This document shows positions 52,591 to 62,686 of a DNA stretch of 64,000 nucleotides, piece by piece. The stretch is from Pedobacter rhizosphaerae. Its GTDB lineage: Bacteria > Bacteroidota > Bacteroidia > Sphingobacteriales > Sphingobacteriaceae. The stretch's first letter is position 1. Each line of letters opens with the position of its first letter. Under the pieces are notes generated by a model, which was not told where the DNA came from, did no database searches, and saw nothing but the letters and a program-made list of their open reading frames with translations. Made by a program: the position numbers and the translations under genes. The stretch lies in contig NZ_FOGG01000006.1 in the NCBI RefSeq assembly GCF_900111155.1, forward strand, positions 1 through 64,000, in the 5' to 3' direction.

Positions 52591-55500
52591 TTAAAAAGTA
52601 ACATTAATCCCAAAATTGAACATGCGCTGTGGTGGATATTCAATACGATCCCTCCCGGTATTGGCCTCTGGATCAAACTGATACCTCGAAGAGAGATTGG
52701 ACCAGGTAAGGAGGTTGTAACCATTTACATAGGTCCTGATGCTCTGAACTTTTATTTTGTTCAAAAATTTCTGTGGAAGGGTATAACCAAATTCAGCATT
52801 TTTCAATCTCAGGTAGTTTCCTTTTACCGACCAGAATGTTGATGGAAAGGCCGAAGGGCTGCTAATACCAGGGTTGAATGACAGGAGTGGATATTGTGCC
52901 GCATCGCCCAGTTCCGGGTTCCATGAATTTTGGTGAATAGACATAAAGTTCGAGCTAAAAGCCTGTACAGCCTCTGCTACCGCGCGGATATTATAATTTA
53001 ACGCACCCTGCAAAGAAACCGTGAGTGAAAAGTTCCGGTAATTGAAACCCAGATTTAAGCCATAATAAGTATTAGGCAGATTCGGCAGGCCAATGTAAGC
53101 CATATCATACGAGTTAATTTTACCATCGCCATTTAAGTCTTCGTATTTTAAATCGCCCACACGCGGAGTAACAGTTGGAACAGGGCTGCTGGCAATATCG
53201 GCGGCAGAAGTATAATAACCTATCCATTTATATAACAATGATGAACCGATGGCATTCCCTGTAGCCTGCTGGTAAGGATAGGCCGCAGTAGGCTCGTCCT
53301 GAAATAGAATTTTGTTTTTCGCGATAGAAACGTTTCCCGAAACGGAAAGTCCGAACTCACCAAAGCGGTCCCGGTAGGTCAGCTCCAACTCTCCACCCTG
53401 ATTTCTCACCCTTCCTAAGTTAACCGGCGGTAAACCAACCCCGAATACAGATGATACCGTGCCCCGGGTGGTCATGATGTCATATCGCTCATTCCTGAAA
53501 ACATCTATGGTACCGGAAATCTTATTATCAAAGAGACCGAATTCTAAGGCCACATCAAGTTTTTTCTCTTTTTCCCAGGATACTTCGTTGTTGCCCAAAG
53601 TTCCTTCATAAAAGCCATTGTAATTATTGCTGCCAGATCCGAAATTGGCGTTTCCGCCCTGGTAGTAATTTTGCAAGTAGTAATAAGCGTAATTATCACC
53701 CAGTTTATCGTTACCCACTACACCATACGATCCCCTCAGTTTCAGAAAATTGATAAACTTCAGGTTATCTTTCATGAATTTCTCGGAGGAAATGTTCCAA
53801 CCAGCAGAAACCGCAGGAAAAAAGCCATATTTTTTATCACCGAAACGATCCGATCCGTTGTATGCCGCATTAAACTGAAATAAATACTTGTCATCGAAAT
53901 CATATCCAACCCTACCAGAATAACCCCTGAAATTGGCAGGTATAAAGTTGTACACATTATTAGAATTGTATTTCAAAACGGTATTCCTGTTCATCAAGGC
54001 AAGTCCATAAACGTGATGTTTAGCAAAGTTCCTGTCGTAATTTAAAAACAACTGTGTATTGAGCTTTCTTACTGTACTTCCTGGCGCATAACCAATAAAA
54101 TACCTTCTCACCCGGTAAATATTGGCATCCCTCGGCGCATAGGTGTTGGTATTGGGATCATAAATAAAGGATGGAAACTGATCTCTGGTCATGCTCCGCG
54201 TATAGGAATGCTCACTGGCATAAGAAACAACCCCCTTTAACGACAATCCCTCGGTGATGAAATCAAGTTTCTGATTCCCACTTCCAACAAAGTTCATGTT
54301 ATTATCAAAGGTTCTGTTATAACCATAATGGGCAATCCGGCCAACCATGTTATTCTGGTTGTAGTTGGGATTTTCATCCCTTTGCCAGGTACTGTAGCCA
54401 TAACTTCCATCCGGATTATAAATGGGATAGTTCCATGGAGCCAAGGAGTAAAAACTTACATAATCATAAAAAATATCATTGTAACCAAATGCACTGGCGA
54501 TGTTATTCCTATTGGTTATCCCAATGTTACCATATAAATCTATCCTTAAATCGAGTGTTTTAGTAGCCTTAACATCTAAATTTGAGCGATAGTTGTAGCG
54601 GTTATAAAAGAAATTAGAATTTACGCCATTAGTTTCATTACCATATTCATTTAAAATACCATCTTGCGACAAATAACCCGTAGAAATGAAGTATTTTACC
54701 TTTTCTGTTCCTCCGGAGATATCAAAATTACCCTTAATTTGCTTACTAAAGTCTTTAAATAAGATCTCTTTCCAATTATTATTCGGATGCCCGTATGGAT
54801 CAGATCCGTCCTGGTACTTCTGAAGGTCATTTGGTGTAAACCGAGGGGTCAATCCATCGTTAACACGCGCCTGGTTATAAAGGAGTGCTGATTCGTAAGA
54901 ATCCAAAAATTCGGGCATCATGGTTGGCTGCATGACGCTAAATTCGTTACGCACAGAAATCTGCGGCCGGCCCAGTTTACCTCTCCTGGTGGTAACAATA
55001 ACCACCCCGTTGGCTCCCTTTACCCCAAATATTGCAGTTGTTGAAGCATCTTTCAGGATACTTAAACTTTCTATTTCGTTAGCATCTATGAGCGAAAACT
55101 GCTCGTAAGTATATTCAATATCATCAACCATAATTAATGGTGCATTGGATCCCGAATTGTAGGAACTTACCCCCCGGATAAAGAATTCGGCTCCATCCGC
55201 CCCCGGTCTTCCGGAGCGTTGTTGTGATGAAAAACCAGGAAGTTTACCTACCAGGGTGTTCTGCAAACTGGCAGAAGGGTTTTGCCTGATCTGCTCACCC
55301 GAAATGGTACTTAATGAGCCCGTAGTTGTTACCTTCTTTTGCTTGCCAAAGGCCAGCACCACCACTTCTTCTAAGTCATTATTTTCGGGTACAAGCTCAA
55401 TATTTATTACTTTACGCTCGCCAATTACAATTTCTTTGGCCAGATAGCCTACAAACTTCACATCCAGAATTCCTGTTTTGCCCTTCAATGTTATCCTGTA

Positions 55501-55680
55501 TTTACCGTCGCTATTGGTAACTACCGTATTGGCGAATCCCCGCTCCTTTATGGTTACGCCTACCATAATTCCATCTTTATCTCTAACCGTTCCTTCAATC
55601 GTTTGACCCTGTGCTAGGGCCAGGTTAATATTGAGGATACATAGGCAGAAAGTTAAGATCGCATATATATTTATTTTCAT
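52591..55680 (-). CDS. SusC/RagA-family TonB-dependent transporter
   Basis: A 1029-residue transporter with a signal peptide ending ALAQ and a carboxypeptidase-like beta domain (QTIEGTVRDKDGIMVGVTIKERG). The TonB-box-like region EEVVVLAFGKQKKVTTTGS follows, then the plug (LVGKLPGFSSQQRSGRPGADGAEFFIRG, LIMVDDIEYTY, LSILKDASTTAIFGVKGANGVVIVTTRRG) and a barrel ending ...FNFGINVTF. Its SusD partner starts ten bases after its stop. The start is the ATG at 55680; an extension to 55734 would overlap the upstream SusD stop and lacks signal-peptide character. Confidence 0.95.
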   Translation of the reverse strand: MKINIYAILTFCLCILNINLALAQGQTIEGTVRDKDGIMVGVTIKERGFANTVVTNSDGKYRITLKGKTGILDVKFVGYLAKEIVIGERKVINIELVPENNDLEEVVVLAFGKQKKVTTTGSLSTISGEQIRQNPSASLQNTLVGKLPGFSSQQRSGRPGADGAEFFIRGVSSYNSGSNAPLIMVDDIEYTYEQFSLIDANEIESLSILKDASTTAIFGVKGANGVVIVTTRRGKLGRPQISVRNEFSVMQPTMMPEFLDSYESALLYNQARVNDGLTPRFTPNDLQKYQDGSDPYGHPNNNWKEILFKDFSKQIKGNFDISGGTEKVKYFISTGYLSQDGILNEYGNETNGVNSNFFYNRYNYRSNLDVKATKTLDLRIDLYGNIGITNRNNIASAFGYNDIFYDYVSFYSLAPWNYPIYNPDGSYGYSTWQRDENPNYNQNNMVGRIAHYGYNRTFDNNMNFVGSGNQKLDFITEGLSLKGVVSYASEHSYTRSMTRDQFPSFIYDPNTNTYAPRDANIYRVRRYFIGYAPGSTVRKLNTQLFLNYDRNFAKHHVYGLALMNRNTVLKYNSNNVYNFIPANFRGYSGRVGYDFDDKYLFQFNAAYNGSDRFGDKKYGFFPAVSAGWNISSEKFMKDNLKFINFLKLRGSYGVVGNDKLGDNYAYYYLQNYYQGGNANFGSGSNNYNGFYEGTLGNNEVSWEKEKKLDVALEFGLFDNKISGTIDVFRNERYDIMTTRGTVSSVFGVGLPPVNLGRVRNQGGELELTYRDRFGEFGLSVSGNVSIAKNKILFQDEPTAAYPYQQATGNAIGSSLLYKWIGYYTSAADIASSPVPTVTPRVGDLKYEDLNGDGKINSYDMAYIGLPNLPNTYYGLNLGFNYRNFSLTVSLQGALNYNIRAVAEAVQAFSSNFMSIHQNSWNPELGDAAQYPLLSFNPGISSPSAFPSTFWSVKGNYLRLKNAEFGYTLPQKFLNKIKVQSIRTYVNGYNLLTWSNLSSRYQFDPEANTGRDRIEYPPQRMFNFGINVTF

Positions 55681-55727
55681 CTTCTGTTTTTTTAGGGATG
55701 ACTCTTTAAATCGCTTTTGTTGACTGA

Positions 55728-57425
55728 TTACCAACCTTCATTTTGAATCAATTGGTTATTTTTGATCACTTCATCGTACGGAAGTGGCATGTGATAGAGT
55801 TTATTACTAAAACTTACCGTTGCTACATTCACATCCTGAAAGTTCAATACTGTACCGTTTAAGGTGATTTTGGTACCGCTAAGGCTGCCATTTAAAACAT
55901 CTGGTGCTGTTTTCCACCTACGGATGTCCCAAAAACGATGTTCCTCAAAGGCCAGTTCTATCCGGCGTTCGTTTTGAAGAAGAACGCGGAAGTCTGTTTG
56001 TGAAATTCCACTTGGTACGCCATACCTGTTATTAGTTCCTGCGAGGATACCTGCTCTTTTTCTGATCAGAATAAGCTGGGCTACAGCATCTTCGGTCCTA
56101 CCCAATTCGTTTAACGCTTCTGCGTAGTTTAAGATAACCTCTGCATACCTGAAGAGTACGAAATTGTGATATTGGTTACTATAAGCAGTATTGGAAGAAA
56201 AATCGGCCATGAACTTGCGCAGGTAATACCCTGTTTTGGTTTGCACAACAGAACCACCTGGCTTGTCTAAACCGCCGTCATAAGTTTGAATATTTCTGTT
56301 TAACCATTTGTAGCCATTATAGAAAACGGTTAAGGCCAAACGCGGATCCCTGTTGGTATAGGGTGATTGTGCATTATAACCACTTCCCGCTGCTGTGATG
56401 GCCAAACCGTTGTTCATCGGAAAAGCGTTTACAAATTGTGCTGTCGGACTGGTACGCCCAAAGCTTACCGGATTACTGAATCCAACGGGAGCATTATTGG
56501 TTTCGACACTAAAGTTTGTTGCGCCCTGTTTACTTAAGATTACCTCGGTGTTTTTGTTAACAGTAAATACATTACCAAAAGAGGAGTTAAGTGCATAATA
56601 ATTCAGACCGATAAGTTCCTGCGCGGCATTCACTACCAACTGCCAACGATTGACATCATAAGCCGGGTAGCTGGTCAGTATTTTCTTAGCAAGATCGCCT
56701 TCAACTGCTCCACCATTAAACAACGGACTGGCAGCATACAGATAGGTACGGCATTTGAGTGCAATTGCAGCTCCTTTAGCAATGCGGCCCCAGTCTGAGG
56801 TGGTGTAATTTGCACCCGTTTCTAACCTCAAACTGTCCTTAATGGCATCACATTCGTTAACAATGTAATTCACACAGTCGGCATAGCTGTTTCTGGGTAG
56901 TTCGAGCTTATCATCTACCGTAAGTACCTTATTTCCTACCAATGGAATGCCCCCATATCTTTTCAGCAGTTCGAAATACATCAATGCCCTCACATACCTG
57001 GCTTCAGCTTTCCAGTATCTTTTGGTTTGAGCGGCCATTGGCACCCGGTCTATGTTAGACAGAAAAATATTTGCAGCCCTAACACCAGCGTAACTACTTG
57101 CCCAATAAGGATCAGGATTATTAAGTACACTGATTTGTCCATTGGTATAATATTCTACAGTTTGGTTATTTCTTGAGGGAATTGCATCACCTGAAGCGGC
57201 ATCCAGGTAGTCGCCTCCAATCCTGTTAAAGCCCGATGGAATATAAGAATAAACACTGTTGAGAAAAAAACCGGCTACAGTGGCATTCAAGTCTTTCTCA
57301 TCCCAAACCAAATCCTCTCTAATCCAGTCGCGAGGTTCCGTTTCCACTCGTTTGCAAGAAGTTATTGACACTATTAAATATATGCTTAATAAAAGCATTG
57401 TTATATGTTTTACAGATCCGCTCAT
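55728..57425 (-). CDS. SusD/RagB-family nutrient-binding lipoprotein
   Basis: A 565-residue lipoprotein (SITSC, Cys24). Characteristic SusD segments are RYWKAEARYVRALMYFELLKRYGGIPLVGNK, RYAEVILNYAEALNELGRTEDAVAQLILIRKRAGI, LLQNERRIELAFEEHRFWDIRRWK and the C-terminus YHMPLPYDEVIKNNQLIQNEGW. It is the partner of the SusC gene that ends four bases upstream (57429). It shares many motif residues with the SusD at 50847, whose locus position mirrors it. Confidence 0.95.
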   Translation of the reverse strand: MSGSVKHITMLLLSIYLIVSITSCKRVETEPRDWIREDLVWDEKDLNATVAGFFLNSVYSYIPSGFNRIGGDYLDAASGDAIPSRNNQTVEYYTNGQISVLNNPDPYWASSYAGVRAANIFLSNIDRVPMAAQTKRYWKAEARYVRALMYFELLKRYGGIPLVGNKVLTVDDKLELPRNSYADCVNYIVNECDAIKDSLRLETGANYTTSDWGRIAKGAAIALKCRTYLYAASPLFNGGAVEGDLAKKILTSYPAYDVNRWQLVVNAAQELIGLNYYALNSSFGNVFTVNKNTEVILSKQGATNFSVETNNAPVGFSNPVSFGRTSPTAQFVNAFPMNNGLAITAAGSGYNAQSPYTNRDPRLALTVFYNGYKWLNRNIQTYDGGLDKPGGSVVQTKTGYYLRKFMADFSSNTAYSNQYHNFVLFRYAEVILNYAEALNELGRTEDAVAQLILIRKRAGILAGTNNRYGVPSGISQTDFRVLLQNERRIELAFEEHRFWDIRRWKTAPDVLNGSLSGTKITLNGTVLNFQDVNVATVSFSNKLYHMPLPYDEVIKNNQLIQNEGW

Positions 57426-57428
57426 GTT

Positions 57429-60400
57429 CTAGAATTTAATGTTTACGCCTACATTTAATAATCGCTGTAATGGATATGTGCCATTATAAACCTCGGGATC
57501 AACCCGGTCGTAAGCAGAGAAAGTTAAAAGGTTTGTTCCGCTGGCAAATACCCGAATAGTGCTGAGTTTTATGCGGTTTAATAATGATTTTGGCAAGCTA
57601 TAGCCGATTTCAATATTCTTTAACCGAAGGTAATCACCTGATTTCATCCAAAATGTAGAGGTTGCTTCGTTATTAATATTGGTCCCTACCGTTAACCGTG
57701 GATAAGTGGCTGAAGCAGCTGTTGCAGGTGTCCAGCGGTCTAAACTATGCTCCCAAGCTTGTCCAAGCCCATTATTCTGAAACGCCCATTCGGTGTTTCC
57801 CGACAAGTAAATTTTCCTGTTTGCTACCCCCTGAATCAAGGCACTGAAATCAAAGGACTTAAATTGGAAACCTAAGCTTAAGCCCATGAAGAGTAATGGT
57901 TTATTTTGCCCGATGGCTGTTTGATCAAACTGGTTGATGATATTGTCACCATTAAGGTCACGGTATCTGATGTCGCCAGGTTGTGCAGTATAACCAACCA
58001 ATTTGGCGCTGTTATTAATTTCAGTTTGATTCTGGAATAATCCCTCTGCGAGGTAACCAAAGGTTTGCCCTACCATTTCGCCGGTTTTCCTCATCCAGGG
58101 ATAAGGCTGATTTACCTCATCAATGTAAACCACTTCCGAGTTTTGCAAACCTCCACTGAGCACAATAAAATAACTTGCCTGCTTGCTGATCGCTTGTTGC
58201 CAATTCAGATTAAAATCTAAACCCGTATACCGGTATTGCCCGATGTTTTCATCCGGATAAGTTTGTCCGATGATGGTTGAATTTTTCCCCCTTTGCATCA
58301 GCAAATCATAAAATTTATTGTTGTAGTATTCTACCTTCAAACCAAGCTTATTCTGGAATAATCCGGTTTGAAGACCTAAATTGAATTTATTTGCTTTTTC
58401 GAAAGTTAAGTTCGTTCTGGCCAGCGGTTGTTCAAAAATACTGGTATTAGAGCCTGCACTGCTGCCAAAATATACCGCAGGACCATCAAAATATCGTTGT
58501 ATATAGGTAAAATAACCAGGGTTATCATTTCCGTTAACACCATAGGATGAAAATATCCTTAAATCATTAACGAAACTGTTTTTAGGGAAAAATTTCTCAT
58601 TTGAAACGGTCCATGACAAACCCGCAGAAGGATAAAATCCATATTTATTATCTCCTGAAGGTGGGTAATAATTTGAACCATTAACGGCATAGGCCAGCTC
58701 AGCAGTATAAGTGTTGTTATAAGTATATTGTGTTCTGCCGGCAAGCCCCTTTAAAGTGTAGGGCAAATCTGATCCGGATACAATGTTATCCCGGTTGGCA
58801 AACAAAACACTTGAAACATCGCTTTTACCGAAAGACCTGTCATAGCCTAGCTTAAGCTCCAGGTAATCTGCTCTTCCCTGGTAATTTATGAAGTTACTAT
58901 TACCTTGAATGCCATTGTTACCATATTGGGTATAGGTTTTGGTTGTTGGGTTATAGTAAAAGGAGGCGAAAGACTTTGTTCTGTTATTGTTTTCAGAAAT
59001 GGTAGAAGACAAGGCTACCGCTGCCCTTACCCACAAGCCTTTGGTAATCTCATCGAGTGTACGTTTCACAAATAAATCGGCAAGCACATCACGTTTGTAA
59101 TTGGCAACATAACCAGAATTTACCGATTGCCCGTATAAATTGGTTTGAAAATTAGGTGAGGTACCGTATGATCCATTGGGATTAAATACCGGATAGGCGT
59201 TTCGGGGTGTGTTAATCACGGCTGAAAAAATGCCTTGCGCATTAACAACGTTTCCTCCAGGATTGATATAACCTGGGTCGTTACTATTTAAAATTCTTCC
59301 GAGCAGGTTTATCCCTGCCGACAAGCTTTTAGTGATATTAACATCAACATTAGAGCGGACTACATAGCTCTTGAACTTGTTGTTGGTATCGTAGTTATTT
59401 TCGGGCGAGGTTTGTAAAAAGCCTGTTTGATTAAGGTGTTGCATAGATACGAAATACCTTCCCCACTCATTTCCGCCTCTGAAGTTGATATTATATTGAT
59501 CTAACCGCGTATTCTCTTTTAGCACCTGGTCTACCCAATTCACATTTGGATGCCCGTAAGGATCGCTCTGATTTTGATAAGCGGTTAAGTCTGCCTGGGT
59601 ATATACCGTAGCCAGGCCATTATTGGTTAATGCTTCATTGTACAAGGAGGCATAATTAAATGCATCAAGCGGCTGGGCGTACTTGAGAGATTGCTGAAAA
59701 GCAGTTTGTGCGGTGAATGAAATGCTTTGTTTAGCATTTGTTCCCCTCCTGGTATTGATGAGTACAGCGCCGTTAAAGCCTTTACCACCTAACTGTCCGG
59801 AGGCCAGCGCATCTTTCAATACGGTTACCGACTCAATCTCATCCAGATTTACAATGGAGAAACCACGGGGTACACCATCAATGAATACTGCCGGTGTGCG
59901 CCCACGTAAGCTAAGTGAAGCTCCATCGGCCCCAGGTTGCCCCGACGACTGAAGGGTATAAAGGCCGGAAAGCCGACCCGTAAGCGCATTGGCTACTGAG
60001 GTTACAGGCATTTTAGTTAAATCTGCATTATACACAACATCTACTGAAGCAGGGGTACGGTTTGCAGGAACCTCAATGCCAAACATCATTTTAACCATAC
60101 GATGTTGTTTTACCACGGGGTTCTGTGAGGAAACAATTATCGCATTAACAGATAAGCTTTCAATCTTGTACTTTAAAAACACCTGGTCATCAAAACTTAA
60201 CAACAATACATCATTAATTTTGGCGGGGATGGCAAAAGCTCCATTAGCTTCTGTTAACACGGAAGTTTTTGTACCCTGAACCTGAATCTTTACCCGTTGC
60301 AAAGGTGCCTGGCTCTCATCTAAAACAGTAGCTTTAAACAAAGGAATGGTATCCGGCCTGTTGCTAAGGCCATAGGATGACTTGGCAAAAAGGATTACCA

Positions 60401-60446
60401 GGACAAGAAAACAAAAACTTAAAAACTGAGGTAAGTTTTTTCTCAT
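57429..60446 (-). CDS. SusC/RagA-family TonB-dependent transporter
   Basis: A 1005-residue transporter with a signal peptide (AKSSYG) and a short carboxypeptidase-like beta domain (FKATVLDESQAPLQRVKIQVQGTKTSVLTEANGAFAI). The plug (VANALTGRLSGLYTLQSSGQPGADGASLSLRG, PAVFIDGVPRG, VTVLKDALASGQLGGKGFNGAVLINTRRG) and barrel end ...LLNVGVNIKF. It is the first SusC of the tandem pair, about 290 bases downstream of the GH35 gene stop. That gap holds possible operator repeats, so it may have its own promoter. Confidence 0.94.
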   Translation of the reverse strand: MRKNLPQFLSFCFLVLVILFAKSSYGLSNRPDTIPLFKATVLDESQAPLQRVKIQVQGTKTSVLTEANGAFAIPAKINDVLLLSFDDQVFLKYKIESLSVNAIIVSSQNPVVKQHRMVKMMFGIEVPANRTPASVDVVYNADLTKMPVTSVANALTGRLSGLYTLQSSGQPGADGASLSLRGRTPAVFIDGVPRGFSIVNLDEIESVTVLKDALASGQLGGKGFNGAVLINTRRGTNAKQSISFTAQTAFQQSLKYAQPLDAFNYASLYNEALTNNGLATVYTQADLTAYQNQSDPYGHPNVNWVDQVLKENTRLDQYNINFRGGNEWGRYFVSMQHLNQTGFLQTSPENNYDTNNKFKSYVVRSNVDVNITKSLSAGINLLGRILNSNDPGYINPGGNVVNAQGIFSAVINTPRNAYPVFNPNGSYGTSPNFQTNLYGQSVNSGYVANYKRDVLADLFVKRTLDEITKGLWVRAAVALSSTISENNNRTKSFASFYYNPTTKTYTQYGNNGIQGNSNFINYQGRADYLELKLGYDRSFGKSDVSSVLFANRDNIVSGSDLPYTLKGLAGRTQYTYNNTYTAELAYAVNGSNYYPPSGDNKYGFYPSAGLSWTVSNEKFFPKNSFVNDLRIFSSYGVNGNDNPGYFTYIQRYFDGPAVYFGSSAGSNTSIFEQPLARTNLTFEKANKFNLGLQTGLFQNKLGLKVEYYNNKFYDLLMQRGKNSTIIGQTYPDENIGQYRYTGLDFNLNWQQAISKQASYFIVLSGGLQNSEVVYIDEVNQPYPWMRKTGEMVGQTFGYLAEGLFQNQTEINNSAKLVGYTAQPGDIRYRDLNGDNIINQFDQTAIGQNKPLLFMGLSLGFQFKSFDFSALIQGVANRKIYLSGNTEWAFQNNGLGQAWEHSLDRWTPATAASATYPRLTVGTNINNEATSTFWMKSGDYLRLKNIEIGYSLPKSLLNRIKLSTIRVFASGTNLLTFSAYDRVDPEVYNGTYPLQRLLNVGVNIKF

Positions 60447-60631
60447 AAATAATTTGTTATGGTTTATTGGTTAGTTGGTTTGGAAGACTGTCTTGTCCTC
60501 TCTACATCAATCTAATTAGCCAGATTAATGTTCAATTGACGGATGGTTATCCCGACGGTACCTTAATCTTATTGCTCATCATTTTATTATTTGGTTGTAA
60601 CAAATTAACTACTAAAAACAGAGCGAACGTG

Positions 60632-60697
60632 AGGGGTAATACGGTAATAAATAGGGGTTAAATTGTGATTTTAACTTAAAAAAACACATTTAACCCC
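60632..60697. promoter_or_regulatory. Possible operator: 21-base-spaced direct repeat and inverted repeat
   Basis: AGGGGTAA (60632) and AGGGGTTA (60653) begin exactly 21 bases apart, two helical turns. GGGGTTAAATTGTG (60654-60667) is inverted as CACATTTAACCCC (60685-60697) with one missing base. Direct repeats at this spacing suit AraC-type or hybrid two-component regulators of such loci. The rest of the 60447-60740 gap shows nothing else. Confidence 0.4.
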
Positions 60698-60740
60698 ATT
60701 TTCATACTTCTGCCTTAAAATTTAATCGTCTAAGCAACGT

Positions 60741-62570
60741 TTAATTTTTCAACTCATTTAAGATAGGATTAGACAATGTGGAAATTGTTTTTCCTGCTGG
60801 CTTCAATAATTCTAAAACCACAATATCGTTCTTTCCTTTTTTGAGCCATTCTGCCGGAAGATATAATGTTTGCTGAGGACCAATTGCCCAGTATTTACCC
60901 AGGTTATGCCCATTAACCCAAACAATCCCCTTGCCCCAGCTACGCATATCTAAATAAGTGTCTCCAGTTTCCTTCAATTCGAACTGGCCGCTTTTTATAG
61001 TTGGAAGATCCGGATTGGAAGCCGAAGCAGTACCCTTATTTTTAAAGCTCATGATATCATTGAATGGAAGGCCATACATAGACCAGTTTGATAATTTTTC
61101 CCCTGCAAACCATACACTTTCTGTTATTCCCTTTTTGTTTTCTAAAAGGTATTTACCAAAGTTAATCCTGCCCATATTTTCTACTAAAATATCCAGCTGC
61201 ACATCGCCTTCAGGAAGTGTAATCTGCAGGCTATCTTGTGTTAACCTTCTATCCAGTACTCCCGCCTTTTTCTGGTTCAGGTAAATAACTGCATAATCGC
61301 GAAGCTTATTCAATTTAAGCAGGCCTGTTTTGCCCCCCTTTAAAGTTGTTCTGTATAGCACATAGCCATAGTCTTGTTTTAAATCTTCAAAAGTTAAGGG
61401 ATTAACATTTTTAACCGCAGCTGGTAGAGCAGAAAACAGGTTAATACTTTGGTTAAGCGCAACTGCGGGAATAACAATTGTCTTTTTATCCTCAGGAATA
61501 GCCGGCAAGCGCTGCCCTGCTGGTAAGTGTCTTTCAATAACAGCCCTAAACTGCCTGAATTTTTCAGTAGCATTCCCGGCTTCATTTAGCGGTGCATCGT
61601 AATCGTAACTACTGGTTTGCGGTTCATAAGGAGAAATATCTTTATAGTTTGCCCCATTCATAAAGCTCCTGGTACTTCCTCCGTGAAACATGTACATATT
61701 AATGGAAATACCTGCAGAAAGTACTGAATCGAGCTTTTTCGTATATTTTTCTGCCGGAACGGTGTGATGTGGTGTTCCCCACCAATCGAACCAGGCCGGA
61801 TACCATTCGGCAATGAAGAACGGCCCCTTACCGTTATGCAAAGCTGAAATTTTAGATTTTACCTTTTCGGGATTATCCTGACCATTGATGGCAGGTAATA
61901 AACCCGGCAAGTGACCATCCCGGATATCTGCTTCAGGATCACAAGTATAGAGTAATCCGTCAAAGCCGGCATCTACAAACATCTTGCGGTTAATTTCCAG
62001 ATATTCCTTATCTGAGCCATAAGAACCATACTCATTTTCAATTTGCACCATCAATACATTTCCACCATGATTAACCTGTAAAGCAGCCAGCTGCTTCCCT
62101 ACTTCGTTAATATACTTCCTATATTCTTCGAGGTATTGTTTTTCTCTACTTCTAACTACTAAACCCTTTTCATTTTGCAGCCAATAAGGATAACCACCGA
62201 ACTCCCACTCTGCACATACATACGGGCTTGGGCGCAAGATTACCCAAAGGCCTTCCTCGGCTGCAATTTTTACAAATTCGGCTATGTTGTTATTACCCGA
62301 AAAATCAAACTGATCTTTTTGAGGTTCGTGTAAGTTCCAGAAAACGTAGGTACCAATGGTATTTAAGCCCATCGCCTTGGCCATTTTCATTCGATCTCTC
62401 CAGGCTTCTTTAGGTACCCGCGGGTAATGCAATTCTCCCGAAATAATTTGGAAAGGTTTTCCATCCAGCAGGAAATCATTATCTCCCAATTTAAACTCGT
62501 GTGCTTTCTTCTGACTAAAAGCCAGCATAGAGAAACACATTGCAATTGTTAATAAGATATTTTTTTTCAT
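60741..62570 (-). CDS. Beta-galactosidase, glycoside hydrolase family 35
   Basis: A 609-residue secreted enzyme (signal peptide MKKNILLTIAMCFSMLAFSQ). It releases terminal beta-linked galactose. The family landmarks are FQIISGELHYPRVPKEAW, GLNTIGTYVFWNLHEP, LRPSPYVCAEWEFGGYPYWL, the acid/base Glu180 in QIENEYGSYG and the nucleophile Glu255 in FIAEWYPAWFD. C-terminal beta domains end with GIVWVNGHNLGKYWAIGPQQTLYLPAEWL, typical of GH35. The start is the ATG at 62570; upstream in-frame codons to 62621 are not signal-like. With the GH43 enzyme upstream it points to a galactan substrate. Confidence 0.95.
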   Translation of the reverse strand: MKKNILLTIAMCFSMLAFSQKKAHEFKLGDNDFLLDGKPFQIISGELHYPRVPKEAWRDRMKMAKAMGLNTIGTYVFWNLHEPQKDQFDFSGNNNIAEFVKIAAEEGLWVILRPSPYVCAEWEFGGYPYWLQNEKGLVVRSREKQYLEEYRKYINEVGKQLAALQVNHGGNVLMVQIENEYGSYGSDKEYLEINRKMFVDAGFDGLLYTCDPEADIRDGHLPGLLPAINGQDNPEKVKSKISALHNGKGPFFIAEWYPAWFDWWGTPHHTVPAEKYTKKLDSVLSAGISINMYMFHGGSTRSFMNGANYKDISPYEPQTSSYDYDAPLNEAGNATEKFRQFRAVIERHLPAGQRLPAIPEDKKTIVIPAVALNQSINLFSALPAAVKNVNPLTFEDLKQDYGYVLYRTTLKGGKTGLLKLNKLRDYAVIYLNQKKAGVLDRRLTQDSLQITLPEGDVQLDILVENMGRINFGKYLLENKKGITESVWFAGEKLSNWSMYGLPFNDIMSFKNKGTASASNPDLPTIKSGQFELKETGDTYLDMRSWGKGIVWVNGHNLGKYWAIGPQQTLYLPAEWLKKGKNDIVVLELLKPAGKTISTLSNPILNELKN

Positions 62571-62686
62571 AGATATTGAGTTGTTAAATGATTCATATTC
62601 TAATTTTTTGAGACAAAGCATCCCCTATCCACTCATTTTTGAGTAGTTCAAAGAACTTTATGAAGAAATTCTATTGTTTTCTGGCT

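Noticed and set aside
52581..52724. N-terminal extension of the SusD gene at 50847
   Set aside because: The extra 48 residues overlap the SusC coding end and come before a complete lipoprotein signal peptide beginning at the ATG at 52580.
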